From NCBI GenBank assembly GCA_001600615.1, contig BCKK01000002.1, positions 836,809 through 900,808 on the forward strand: a stretch of 64,000 nucleotides of DNA, given 5' to 3'. Each line of letters begins with the position of its first letter. Position 1 is the first letter of the stretch. The notes under the pieces were generated by a model, which made no database searches, was not told where the DNA came from, and worked only from the letters and a program-made list of their open reading frames with translations. Below, one piece after another: positions 35,132-46,691 of this stretch. A program made the position numbers and the translations under genes. This DNA is from Dioszegia crocea. Its lineage: Eukaryota; Basidiomycota; Tremellomycetes; Tremellales; Bulleribasidiaceae.

Positions 35132-37592
35132 ATGGCGACCGACAAAGAACTCAACGATGACTTGTACGGAGGTGATTTGTATGCGGGTAAGTTCGCTCGA
35201 CCGTCCTTGTTCGCAGACCACCCAAACAAAGGAGTCGTCAGCCCGCCACCGCGTACTAAAGACCCCTCGCTCCCCAATACGGCATGTTTGTTTGGCTGAC
35301 GGGCCCAGATCTCGACCTAGAAGAGCTCGATGCGACACAGCTGGACGAAGAACTCGAAGACGTCCCAGACTTGCAACCTGTCTCCGAGACTAAGCCCGAC
35401 TTGGGCAATGGCCAATCGCAGCCTTCAAATTACGCCCAGCAACAGCAGTCTCAGCCTCAGCAGCAGTATCAGAATCAACAGCAGCAGCAACAGGGTCAAG
35501 GCCAAGGGCAGTATGGTTTTGGATCGGGACCTTCCGGCCAAGGGCAGGGATACGGCCAGGGTCAAGGGGACGGAAATGATAGGCTCAGATCGGGAGATCA
35601 GCCTGATGCGGGGTTAGTTGATCTCTTTACTTATTTGGCTGTGGCTCGCAGAGGTCTGCATGGCGCGTGTGTAAAGCGTTGGTCGGGGGAGATAGTCAGA
35701 CAGAGTAGCGACAGTCAAGATAGCTACGTACCCGTACCCATATTCCCTTACCTCTTCTATCATTTGACAGATTGTTTGGTAGGCATCGAGAAGAACTTTG
35801 AACTGATCAAGATGTACCCTTTTATGCCGGACTCTCTCCTTTGCCACATCCCTGATTACCTGTCATACATACTCTCCTCACCGTCATCCCGCACATGGTA
35901 ATGACCGCATTTCTTCCTTCCTTCCCTTTGTTCTAAACTCACTGTTCCAACTACAGGAAGATGTTCATTGGCGGTCTAAACTGGGAAACCACAGAAGGTA
36001 CGTAGTATAGCCGCCATCGACTCCTTCGCGCCTCGAGGTGTTGGCTGATATTCGCCAGAAAACCTGCAGGAATACATGCGCCAGTATGGTCCGATCGAGG
36101 CGTGCACGATCATGCGGGACCCAAACGGTCGATCTAGGGGTTTCGCCTTCTTGACCTATCAAAGCGCGGAGAGCGTCGATAAGGTTCTAGCTGAGGTGCA
36201 TCACCTGGATGGCAAGCAGGTAGGTCAATGTTATTCTGGCAGACTGTCATGCATCATGCGCTTCCCTTCCTTGCATTACACTCCAAACCAAGCTAAAACT
36301 CCAGATCGACCCCAAACGCGCTATCCCTCGTGCCGAACACGAACGAACCGCCAAAGTCTTTGTCGGCGGCTTGGCAGCTCCAGTCACCTCCGAGTCACTC
36401 AAGGTCTTCTTGACCCAGTTCGGACCCGTCATGGACGCGACAGTCATGTTTGACCGTGAGACTGGGCGATCCAAGGGATTCGCCTTTGCTACATTTGGAA
36501 ATGAGGAAAGCGTGGCTGTGGCGATGGCTGCGAGTGGAGTGGAACTAGAGGGCAAGCCTGTAAGTTGGGTCTTCATTTGGGGGAGAAAGAGAGTGGCGTG
36601 TGGTCAGAATGTGGACAGGCTTCAGCCTTTCGACGCTGCTATATCCACACGGCGTCTCTCTACTGTCTTTCTGACCCGCGAATCGCGCTGACTGTCAGAT
36701 TGAGATAAAGAAAGCTCAACCCCGAGGCTCCGGTAACCTCCCGATCAAATTCCCCGGCCAAGGCGGAGCCATGGGCGCCAGCGCAGGACCCAGAGGAGGC
36801 GCAGGCATGAACATGATGCACAACGGTGGGATGGGAATGGGCATGGGCATGGGCGGCGGTATGGGAATGGGAATGGGCGGGATGGCTGGCGGCGCCGCTT
36901 TCGACCCTTCAGCGATGATGATGATGTACCAGAACATGATGAAGAGCTCTGGGATGGGTAAGTGCCTCTTCAATCAAGGTATAAGAGAGTGCGCTGATGT
37001 GTCAGGAGGTATGGGTATGGGCGGTGGAGTTGACCCAAATGCTATGGCTATGATGTATCAGAATATGATGAAGAGTGAGCTTCACCTTCCGATTGGAGTA
37101 CTCCAGCTGACTCTGCCAGACATGACAGGCATGAACGCACCTGCGATCAACCCCAATATGTCTCGGGGCGGGATGGGAATGATGAACCCTATGGCTGGTA
37201 TGATGGGGGGTATGAATATGGCTGGTATGGCCGGTATGGCGCCTGGTATGGGCATGGGTGGTGAGTGTTTTCTGGCTTAGGATGAGCGAGTCGACGCGGT
37301 GCTGATCTATCAGGTTACGGCGGTCAGGCTATGGGTGTGAACAGGGTAAGTTTCTTTGTGTGCTGATCCCTGATTGCAATCGCTGACTTATCCTCAGCCA
37401 CCCCAAGCAGGGGGTGCAGCCCGAGCGGTCCCGAATGCCCCTCGCGGTCCAGCAGCTATGCGGACTGAAGGCGGTACTACGCCCAACGGTACTGCCGGCG
37501 CTTCAGGTGCTGCAGGTGCTTTGAACGGTGCGAGTGGGACGGGAGCGCAGAGGTATTCGACTCAGGGAGCAGCGAGGTCAAGGCCTTACTAG
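35132..37592 (+). CDS. HRP1: Two-RRM RNA-binding protein, Hrp1/Musashi type
   Basis: Hrp1 is a cleavage factor IB subunit and shuttling hnRNP; Musashi/DAZAP1 relatives share the same RRM pair. Ten exons: 35132-35186, 35309-35612, 35957-35997, 36059-36219, 36305-36559, 36699-36957, 37006-37074, 37120-37260, 37314-37345, 37398-37592; 503 aa. N-terminus acidic, then a Q-rich tract (about 70-105). RRM1 from about 121 (MFIGGLNWETTEENL, RSRGFAFLTY), RRM2 from about 208 (VFVGGL, SKGFAFATF), each with intact RNP2 and RNP1. The C-terminal half is Met/Gly-rich with a duplicated DPxAMxMMYQNMMK element. Intron 2 is 344 nt, far longer than its neighbours. Symbol HRP1 is the best match but a Musashi-like paralog cannot be excluded. 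Confidence 0.88.
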
Positions 37593-37853
37593 TGTATTCT
37601 GATGCGGGAAGGCATCATTAGGTAATATGTACAGTGGTCTATGAATGATTGCCACTACGTGAAACATGTATCAATGCCAGTCAAAGCTACGTCGGAGATC
37701 GACGGCTGGTTCCAACGCGAAGGACGTTGCGGAAGGCGAGTCAGCTCCAACAAGCAATGTTTCCCTCTTTTCATCCCTGTGGCAGCGAGCATGACAGTGC
37801 ATCACACCTGCTATCTGAGAACCCTACAAATCCTTGGCATCCTATCCAACCAC

Positions 37854-38526
37854 CTAGTACGCAGCAGCCTTGCTGGCAGCGATCCGGAGGTGGTTCGCGT
37901 GCTCGTCGTAAGGGGTCTGCCCTGGGGGGATGATGCGCCAAAGGTCGGGGGACTGGAATTGGTAGGTCTTGGCAAGAGCAGCAACGGTAGCCTTCAAGAA
38001 ATTTCCCTGGGTGGCAGTCGAACCCTTAGATTGGGCTACACGAATCAGTGACCGTCACTTTGTAATTTGAACAGCCTGAAACTTACTGTAGCAGTCCTGG
38101 ATACCAGCCATCTGGAGAAGACGCTTAGAAGCGGGAGCGGCAACGATACCGGTTCCTCGGGGAGCGGGAATAAGACGGCACATGACGGATCCGTTCTTGC
38201 CGGACACCTTGCAGGGCACGGTGTGGGGCTCGGCAATGTGGGAACCCCAGTAACCCCTTCGGACGGGCACGATGGAGAGCTTGGCAGTGATGATGGCTCC
38301 TCGGATGGCGGTAGCGACTTCCTTGGCGCACTTGACACCGAGACCGACGTGTCTGGAAATCATCAGCAACTGTCACGATCTGGCAGCAGTGTGAATAGAC
38401 CCACCCGTCAAAGTCACCAACAGCGACGAAGGCCTTGAAACGGGTTCGCTGACCGGCAGAGGTCTGCTTCTGAACGGGAGCGATCTGCATGACCTCGTCC
38501 TTGAGGGTGGGGAGGAAAGTGTCGAT

Positions 38527-38595
<69 letters not shown>

Positions 38596-38992
38596 TACGA
38601 GTCGGCCGAGCTTGGTGACGGGGACCCTGGACTGTAAGCTGGAGTTCGTGCGCGCGACCATATGCCCTCCCCCACATTCCCTGGCCAATCTCCAGATCCG
38701 TCCCACAGCTTGCCTGCAATTCGCAATACACCATTCCTTGAATCCCTCGCAACCCTCCTATTCCGCGCTTGTCGAATAGCGATGCTCTGCTCTCGAATAC
38801 CGGCCCTCTCGCCAGCTTCTCCCCAGTCCCGCCTTGCCCCAACGTAGCCAGCAATAATTGCAAACGCGCAACTCACCACTCCTCGTCCTCCTTCTTTCCA
38901 CCTCGCCTTGGTCCACGACGACCCCGGGGCGCACCTCGCCCACGTCCGAATCCACCACGAGCGCCAGCACCTGATCCAGCAGCTTCAGCCAT
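37854..38992 (-). CDS. RPS2: 40S ribosomal protein S2 (uS5)
   Basis: Small-subunit protein near the mRNA entry channel. Four exons: 38992-38877, 38626-38405, 38352-38087, 38035-37854; 261 aa, normal. Seen: N-terminal RG-rich tail ([17 protein letters not shown]), [18 protein letters not shown], the S5 domain with [24 protein letters not shown] split by intron 2, [19 protein letters not shown], and C-terminal [11 protein letters not shown] ending SKAAAY. The acceptor of intron 1 lies after a second AG (TTACAG then TCCAG), chosen because it restores the EEWVPVTKLG junction. Intron 1 is 250 nt. Confidence 0.97.
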
Positions 38993-40003
38993 GTTGATTA
39001 GGTTGATGTATGCTGTTTTTGTCGAGAGGTTGAGTATCAAAGAAGCCCTGCAAGCCGTTAATGGGATTTTTGGTGCAGTCCGGTAGGCGTGCCATAATGC
39101 GGCGAATTGCGGCGTTATCTTTTGGTGAGGCATGGGCTAAGTCGCGGGTGGCGAAGTGTGGCACGTAGCTGTCGGCGATAAGTCGCGTCCTCACTGTTCT
39201 GCTTCCGCACTGTAACTGCCTCGCTTCTCCTTATGTCGCATAAGCACAAGCATTCAAGCATATGTAGCTTTTAGTTTCGACAGAGATGATAGACCGCTAT
39301 CGGTCCTGACTGGTAGTTCGCAGCCTCTGGCGAAAAGACGCAAAGACATGTGGAGATTACGATCAAGGGGCCATCAAGCAAGGGACAGTTGAGCTCAAAA
39401 TCAGATCATTGACCGTCATTGAAGAGAGCTCGGCCAGCATTCAGCACTCGCCCTCCGACATCGTAATTGCCCCAAGTGCTGATCGTGATATCAAGGCCTA
39501 CTTATACTCTCTTTCATGCATCGAGGAAACCGGCATTTGCGCTCCTTAGGTATCCTAATGCTTCCCCTGATGACAACCTCTTGACTGCTCACAGCCTTAC
39601 CCGAGACCGGTCCTATCTGACGTCAAGGCAATCAAGGTTGCTCAAGATCGCGCTGATCGTTCGGTCGCACTGTGATTCGGACTACCGCGATCCCTCTACA
39701 GTGCTCTGTGAATATCATCTTCATCACAACCAGGTGCGAGGTTACTAACTTCGCGGGAACGGCGAGAGAATGGCGAGAGGCACAAACGATGGGTGAAGAA
39801 GGCTCCACTCAAGCTGAGTATCGCACACACAGGGCAGGGTACGACTCTTCAGGCACTGGCTGACATGATCCAGGCACTCACGCTACCTTCATCGACAAAG
39901 ATGATGATGAGAATGTAGCGCAAGAGCGTGAAGTGTGCTTGCGTCGGGGTTTTTTGGGTGACAACTGCGCATCGCAATTTGTCGCTGTGCCCTTCACGCA
40001 GGG

Positions 40004-40009
40004 TATAAA
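40004..40009 (+). promoter_or_regulatory. TATAAA element in the long upstream region of the kinase gene
   Basis: GGTATAAAG context, 1.37 kb before the kinase ATG; could drive a long-leader mRNA or an unrecognised transcript. Confidence 0.3.
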
Positions 40010-40086
40010 GTGGGAAGTGCGATTGTTGGTCAGCAATGGTAAGCAACCATCTCTCGATCTCGCTCTGCACGGGCACATTTAATTGC

Positions 40087-40113
40087 GTTTCAGGCTGTTT
40101 CAGGACGTTTCAG
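40087..40113 (+). repeat. Three GTTTCAG(G) copies with 10-bp period
   Basis: GTTTCAGG at 40087-40094 and 40097-40104 and GTTTCAG at 40107-40113: same helical face spacing. Single or paired copies of the same octamer occur at 21252, 48819, 53193 and 53207. Confidence 0.6.
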
Positions 40114-41381
40114 CACAAGGGAGGGGAGTCGTGCTCTCTCGTAAGGCTAACGTACAAGTCAGCGATCTGTCAAGGCACAGAGTGGCGCGCGGTGGCACTC
40201 ACAAAACCCTGAATTAATCAAGTGCCTGTCACACGCGCGAGCTTCAAGCTGCCCAAAGAGGAAGAAATGCCTCTTCGATCGATGCCAACATCTCGGGCCC
40301 GAAACACCGGGCCCCGTCCGGCCTCGACGGATCGCCAGCTATTTCTGCATCAGGCAAAAAGCCATGGACCGAACCAGCGGGACGAGATTGTCCCTGTCTG
40401 TCTACTGAACGCCTAATTGGGTTTGACTCTGTGAATCAAAACAGGGTGGCAAAAGGGGGCAGCCTCGCCTCTCACGCAGTAAAACAGGGGTCCCAGGCAG
40501 TCGCCGTTCAAGCCGCCCGGTTCTGGATGCAAGGCTAGACGACCGATAAACGCCTGTTGTCAACAAGCTTACAGACGCTAGGAACAAAAATTCCGATCCG
40601 TCAGCCTCCACCTGCCGCTTTTGGATATTTGCCATTCTTCAAAATAACCAAGCCGACGCCGCCCTTACGACGTCTGATCTGCTGCATTGGATAGGCTTCA
40701 CGAGATGTCGGCAGCAAAGAACTTCGGCCTCGGCGGCATCCCCAAACCCTGAGATCTGGTAACGGAATTGCACAAGGTTTCCCTAAGCGTTGGCGTTTTT
40801 CCCTGGCGCTTGCTTTCCGCCTCCCCTTGCTGTGGAACTGCGCGAAGCGATGAACGACTGCTTGCGGGTAGTGTACACATCTATCTGAGACGGGCGGCAA
40901 GGAGCTTGCCATCCCTGTTTAGGTTTTGGACTTGAGGTACACCGCATCCACTCATATCCTACCTCCCGCACATCCTCGACTGGCAGACGAGGACCCGCCT
41001 TGTCTCACCCCCTCGCGAATCCGAAATACCCTCCATTGAGTAACGCGATTCACGACACTCGTGCCTAGCTCCTGAATCAGCATATCCACCACCAGTTGGG
41101 CAAACAACTTTTGCCAACTTCCCATCACGACGACACGCCACGACAGAACGCGGCAGCAAGCCCCGTTTCGCTCTGCTCCTATCCTCCGTTCGTCCCCCGA
41201 AACCGAACAGTCTTGCCCCTTGCGCCACCCTCCTACAAACCCCTCGCCGCATCGTAGATCCACATTCCCGAGTGTTTCGACTGTATTCCATCTCCTTCCT
41301 CTCCCCAGTCATCTCACACGCCACGTCTTCGATCACATCCATCTCCACATCCCTTCTCCTCCCTCCCCTCTTCGCCTAATC

Positions 41382-42796
41382 ATGGAAGCATCCTCATCCC
41401 ACCCTGCTGGCGGATCACCTCGATTTATCGACGAGGGTTACCTCGAACTCACTCAAATCATCGGCACGGGGGCATATGGCTGTGTGTGGCTAGCCATCGA
41501 TGGACGGTATCCACATCTACCATGGCGGGCGGTCAAAGCGCTGCGGCGACATGGGCTTGATGCTAGACAACGGCAATTTCAACGGCGAGAAATTACCCTA
41601 CATCATCTCGCTTCCAATCACAGCAGCATCATCACAATGGACAGAATAGTAGAGGAGGGCGATCACATCTACGTTGTGATGGACTACGGGGAGAATGGGG
41701 ATTTGTTCGCGATGATCTGCGAGCGGCAAAGAGTGAGTTGCCACGCTACACATTCTTTGTCTGTGCGCAAGTGCTGATTCGTTAGTACGTCGGTGACGAC
41801 GAACTTATCCGCTCGGTCTTCCTCCAACTCCTTGATGGGATCGCCCACATCCATCACCTCGGCATAGCACACCGCGATATCAAGCCAGAAAATATCGTGT
41901 GCTCGGACGACGGCGTCCGTGTCCGCATCTGCGACTTTGGCCTCGCCACCTCCGAGGTCCAATCATCTGAATTCGGATGCGGTTCGACTTTCTACATTGC
42001 CCCCGAATGCCTAGGGGAACACTACCCTTCCCGTACCTCCTACCCCACCAAAGCAGGAGACGTCTGGTCACTCGGCGTCATCCTCGTCAATCTCGTTTGC
42101 GGAAGAAATCCCTGGCGGATCGCTTCTGCATCCGACGATTCATTCAATGCATTCTGCAAAGACCCCTCCTTCCTCCGCCGCATCCTTCCTATATCCGCCG
42201 AGTGCCTTGAGGTGCTCAAAGGCATCTTCGCCGTCGATCCTACCCGCCGTGTCGGGCTCGCTGAGTTGCGCAAGCAGGTCTTGAGCATTGGAAGCTTCAG
42301 CATGTCGGAGACGGAAGTACGGGCTGCCCATGCTGCCGCCCAGGCCCAGCAGGCTCGTGCCAAGAAGCTTGCGGGTTGCGTGGCCTCTGTCGTGGAGGAG
42401 GATGAAGAAGAGGAGGAGGAAGAGGAGGAGCTAGAGATCGAGATCGATGATACTTCAAGCTGGATAGAAGGGGAGGGGGAGGAGGAAGAGGACATGATGC
42501 CCTTCGATCTGGAAGATGCCGATCTTTACGATGACAAAATCCCCTCACTTCGAGCCGACTCCGGTTCTCCTTCCCCACCCGCCCACTGCTCTCGTTCTTC
42601 ATCCTCCATGAGCGCTTCCCTACCCCCTACACCCCTCCTCATACCCGCAATCGGTCTCCCCACCCAACTCGAACCCAACACCAAAAATTGGGATGATCTA
42701 TTCAACCGCCCCTCCTCCGCCATGCGGATACGAGATGGCTACCTCAACTCCCCCGATCCAATCACTGCGGGTAGCCCCAACCCATTCTTCCGATGA
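41382..42796 (+). CDS. Ser/Thr protein kinase, Ran1/Ksp1-like
   Basis: Two exons, 41382-41732 and 41786-42796, 453 aa. Kinase domain about residues 20-300 with complete catalytic set: GTGAYGCV (28-35), AVK K52, HRDIKPEN (H146-R147-D148), DFG (167-169), APE after a short activation segment with GCGSTFYIAPE. The PWR insert, ENGDLF and VWSLGVILVNL patterns recall the Ran1/Pat1, Ksp1 and Sks1 nutrient-signalling kinases, but I cannot choose among them. The tail has an acidic run (EEDEEEEEEEEELEIEIDD) and a Ser/Pro-rich segment ending NPFFR. The upstream 2.4 kb is gene-free. Confidence 0.9.
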
Positions 42797-43750
42797 CAGC
42801 ACGACCCTTCATGACATGCCCTTGTATCACCACAGTAGCATCATAATACATCTAACTCTCGCCCTCAGGGTGTGAGCATCTATAGGACCCAATCTACAAA
42901 TACATCTATAGTTCATATTGTACTATCATGTATGATGCATGTTGACGTATCTCAGTCTGATACTATCCTGCTCAAAGACAAGCCACCCTGCTGCATTGGG
43001 CGAGAAACTTTCAAGATGCCACCGCCGTGCCACCGAGCCACTTTCACGCTTGCGATCGATCGTGCCTTCTCTGTGTGCGTACCTGATCTGAATTTTGAGT
43101 TCCGAAGCTTGATAAGATTGGTCAGCAACCGCTGCGTCAGTGCGGGATCCCATAAAGCCTCCTTTCGGATTACTCAAGAACTGCCGCTCCACTCGTGCCT
43201 TGCGTGATTCCAGGTTGCAGAAGCGAAGTCGGTCAGCTCGATCCTGTCATGTGCGCAGCGGATCGATTCGCTGCAACTGGCGATACTTGTTTAGGGTCTG
43301 TGATAGGTACCACCTCCCTGGCACTGGTCCTGATTCTCAGCTCAAAGCGGCTCAAGAAGAAGCCTGAGGCTCAACTTGTAATTTGAGTCGTTGAGATATG
43401 CATTGAATGACGCTTGTTGGACCTGACTGAAACGCCGAGACTCATGAACAAGTTGTAATATCTCCGTGCCTTCCCACCACCGTCCAGCCGCCCCCGCAAT
43501 TCATCTTCACCTGTCTGTTTCGGTTGCACGATCTGGTCTCGGATCATCCACTCCCCTCCCCGCCCCGCTGTGTATACGAAGTTGTACAAGTACCCTCAGG
43601 TGGGTTTATGTGTCGGCTTACCTCGCGGAGAGGTCCAGAATGTTGACATCAGTAGACAATCGCGTCTGATCGATATCCTCGGCCCGCGTGAGCTGCAGCC
43701 ATACATCCACCCACTATCGGCCGGGAGTCTACAACATCCCTCCGTCGAGA
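42797..43750. other. Intergenic between the kinase gene and the disordered-protein gene
   Basis: AT-rich 3'-UTR-like sequence to about 42960, then promoter or leader sequence. No coding exon or RNA gene recognised. Confidence 0.5.
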
Positions 43751-46180
43751 ATGCCTCTTCCCGGCATACCCTTCTTGAAATCCTCTTCAGGTGCTTCGAC
43801 ATCTACTAAGACGCCACCGGTGGCCCCAGCCCGCCCACCTTCCCCACTCTCGGCCGCTAATGCCGGATCCGCCAGCAAGCGCCCAACTACTGCTTCGTCG
43901 ACCATAACGAGTGCAGGGCGTAAGGCCTCAGGGTCACGCGGCACTCCATCCATCTCCTCTTCAGCCTCCATATCGGGGTCACTCTCGGCCCGGGCCTTAC
44001 CTGCACCGGCGGAATTCCAACCGCCTCCTACCTCTCAATCGAGTCGCTCGCTGTCCTCCCGCCTCCTCCGTCGGCGGCCCTCCGAGAAGTCATCTTTGGC
44101 ACGAACCCCACGACTTCCTGCTCTCGTCAGTGCAGCATCGGAGAGCGACGGTACCAGCGAGCTCCTGACAGGCAGCACTACCGGCGGGGATGTATTCGCC
44201 GAGCAGCAGGATATGTGGGGAGCAATGCCGCTCATGTCGGCCGAGGAGAGAAGAGCGAGCGAGGTCGAGCGGGCAGCAGAGCGTGTTGGTCGCTTGACGA
44301 AGCAAGGGAGTGGCGAGGCGGGACCATGGAGGAGCGGGGACAGCGATGGGAATCCCTGGTTGAGGCGTGGGAGTGAAGGGTCAAATAGGAGAGGCAGCGA
44401 CTGGAATCCAACATCTCCTTATCCTGTCAGTTCCGAATCGCCATACTACATGCAGTCCGGGTACACGGCACTACCTCCACCCCCTCGCCCAGGCGCTAAG
44501 CGGTACGACCGGGCGGAGAAGGAGGAGATGATTGCGGAAACCGCGCCCGTCCCGCAATCCCTTCCGTGGGACATGTGGGGCAGACGCGCATCTGATCCTG
44601 TCAAGTATGCAGCGCAGCTCGCAGCCTTGCCCGATATCGACCTTCCCAGTGGTCACCCCTTCCTACAATCCAATACTCCTCCCGCGTCAAACGCCCCTAC
44701 TCCGGTCAGAACCGATTCGGATCGTGACAGTGCGCTTGCTATGGAGAAGCAGCATAACGATTCCGGACGATCTCGGTTTGGCGATGCCCCACCTATGCCA
44801 ACTCACCCGAGTCGAGACGACAAGACCTTCTTCTCGCCTCCCAAGCGCGCTCTGCCAAAGTCGCCGAGGGCCAATAGGGTCTCCAATCGTATGACCGAGT
44901 CAGGCTTCACACCTCCCCCACGTTCATCCTCCCGGCTCAACAACGCTGCATCTCAATTCGATGTTCCAGCTCCACCCTACATTTCCTCTGCCAATTCTTA
45001 CAAGAATACTGTGCAGTCTGGTCAACAGGCAATCAGACTTCGCTCTAATTCGGTGTCAAGCACCACAAATACCCAATCCCCTCATCACACGGTTGTCCCT
45101 CGAGCGACCACTACCCGCTCCCCTGTCCCTCCACTACAGTACCAGCTTGCTCCTCGCTCGCCCAAATCCTCTACCCCAATGTACCACCTCGAACGCTCCG
45201 CAGTACTCTCCCCTACTCGTCTTCCAAAATTCGCGCCACGGTCTAGCGACCAACAATCCCTCGGCTCTAGCGATAGCGCTGATGTCGAGTCGGACAACGA
45301 CGAGCAGGTTGCGAAAACGGGACGGGGACATGAGGGCGGTTATGAGGTCTCAGTGGCGTGTACGCAGTCGGCGGCAGGCTCAAATGGGGAGATCAAGTGG
45401 GAAGTCACACTTCGTCCTTCCACCGCGGCAGCGGTAGCCTCAGCTTTTGCCCCTCCGATCCGCTTATCGGGCGCTACTGCAGCCGCGGCCACCTCCATTC
45501 TGCCGGTTGGAGCCACACATATCCAGTTGAACATGGCGGTTGGCAAACTCGACGGCAGCCTCAGTTTCATCAACCCTACTCTCTCCGGCGATGCTCAGGC
45601 TACACCTACACGGCCCCCTCGAGGTGATAAGGACGGTCTCGCCACCTTGAACGGCCACGGGGTGAGGGGACTGGGGAGCCAGTCTTGGGCTGCACACTCC
45701 AGGGCAGGGACATTTGGTATGGGAGAAGGAAGAACGGGAGACGGTGCCGAGACCGCCTTGTCCTCGTCTGTCTCACTAGAGTCAGTGGAGGAGGAGAACA
45801 AGCTGGACAGGCGTGCTACCATTACTCCCCCACCCAGAATGACGACTCCTCCTCCTATGCCCTCGCACCCCTACGTTACCACACCGATCTCGTCCGCGAA
45901 GAAGCGACAACCTCATTCTCGGTCAACGAGTTATGGCGATCAACCGCGAGTCTGGGCACTTTCGCCTGCGACCACCACTCCCACTGCGACCGATGCCGGT
46001 GGTATGCGGACTCCACCACGGACTCACACTCCTCGGGAGCTTACCTACGTATCGAGCCCATCACCGAGAGGTACACCGAGGCGTACGCGGCTGGTCAGTG
46101 CTAGTCAGTTGAACGGGGGGCTGTTTGCGCATGGGACAGTGGACGATCTGAGTGAGCAGACAGAGGGGCCGTCAGTGTAG
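43751..46180 (+). CDS. Hypothetical 809-aa, mostly disordered protein with one compact block
   Basis: Single exon from the ATG giving MPLPGIPFLKSS; codons upstream in frame lack an ATG. Nearly all of it is Ser/Pro/Thr/Arg-rich and predicted disordered, with clusters such as SSRLLRRRPSEKSS and several PPP-containing motifs. One region, about residues 528-620, alternates hydrophobic and polar residues (YEVSVACTQSA, IKWEVTLRPS, ATHIQLNMAVGKLDGSLSF) and looks like a small beta-rich domain. No known motif recognised. Many SP/TP sites would suit regulation by proline-directed kinases, which is inference. Confidence 0.75.
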   Translation: MPLPGIPFLKSSSGASTSTKTPPVAPARPPSPLSAANAGSASKRPTTASSTITSAGRKASGSRGTPSISSSASISGSLSARALPAPAEFQPPPTSQSSRSLSSRLLRRRPSEKSSLARTPRLPALVSAASESDGTSELLTGSTTGGDVFAEQQDMWGAMPLMSAEERRASEVERAAERVGRLTKQGSGEAGPWRSGDSDGNPWLRRGSEGSNRRGSDWNPTSPYPVSSESPYYMQSGYTALPPPPRPGAKRYDRAEKEEMIAETAPVPQSLPWDMWGRRASDPVKYAAQLAALPDIDLPSGHPFLQSNTPPASNAPTPVRTDSDRDSALAMEKQHNDSGRSRFGDAPPMPTHPSRDDKTFFSPPKRALPKSPRANRVSNRMTESGFTPPPRSSSRLNNAASQFDVPAPPYISSANSYKNTVQSGQQAIRLRSNSVSSTTNTQSPHHTVVPRATTTRSPVPPLQYQLAPRSPKSSTPMYHLERSAVLSPTRLPKFAPRSSDQQSLGSSDSADVESDNDEQVAKTGRGHEGGYEVSVACTQSAAGSNGEIKWEVTLRPSTAAAVASAFAPPIRLSGATAAAATSILPVGATHIQLNMAVGKLDGSLSFINPTLSGDAQATPTRPPRGDKDGLATLNGHGVRGLGSQSWAAHSRAGTFGMGEGRTGDGAETALSSSVSLESVEEENKLDRRATITPPPRMTTPPPMPSHPYVTTPISSAKKRQPHSRSTSYGDQPRVWALSPATTTPTATDAGGMRTPPRTHTPRELTYVSSPSPRGTPRRTRLVSASQLNGGLFAHGTVDDLSEQTEGPSV

Positions 46181-46691
46181 AATGGGTACTTGGTGAGGGT
46201 CCTTAATCTAGTTGTAAGTTGATGATACCCTACGAACGGACTTGGGCTGACAGTCTCGTTAGGTAACTGAATATTTCACGGTGGACATTTGACTCTGTAC
46301 AACTTGTCGAAACATAGGGACTTTGCGTGCTTTTTCTTAGATGGACGATATCGCGCACGTTCGTCGGTTGATTCAGGCGTCGCTTGGGAGACTCGTATGC
46401 TTGACGGGGAGGATCTGTCTGGATCTGACATTGCAACTGTGAGGTTCCACACTAGATGCTGCAGTCGGAGGCAGATCGGGATAAAGGCTCCGACCCAAGT
46501 TACCCCATGAGGCAATTCTCGTTATCTGCGGAGGCTCCACCCTGTGTCATGTCGTAAATTGTCTCAAATTGAATTGATCGACTGAGCGTATATAAGAAGC
46601 ACGACTCTCCGCAGCTCGGGCCATAAACATCCCCCCTTCTTACATCGTTCTTCATTCTCAGTCACCAGCCTCACACCCACATTTATCTACT
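46181..46691. other. Intergenic, promoter of the CFEM gene
   Basis: No exon; a TATA box lies at 46589-46596. Confidence 0.55.
46589..46596 (+). promoter_or_regulatory. TATA box of the CFEM gene
   Basis: TATATAAG about 96 bp before the ATG at 46692; a strong match in an expected place. Confidence 0.6.

Larger units (their letters stand above)
38993..41381. other. Gene-free interval of 2.4 kb between RPS2 and the kinase gene
   Basis: Contains the RPS2 promoter at its left end and presumably a long promoter or leader for the kinase. No exon chain or RNA gene recognised. A TATAAA lies at 40004-40009, and three GTTTCAG copies phased at exactly 10 bp lie at 40087-40113. Confidence 0.5.

Noticed and set aside
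35614..35901. A separate protein in the long HRP1 intron
   Set aside because: No domain, and flanked by a plausible donor and acceptor; recorded only as possible retention.
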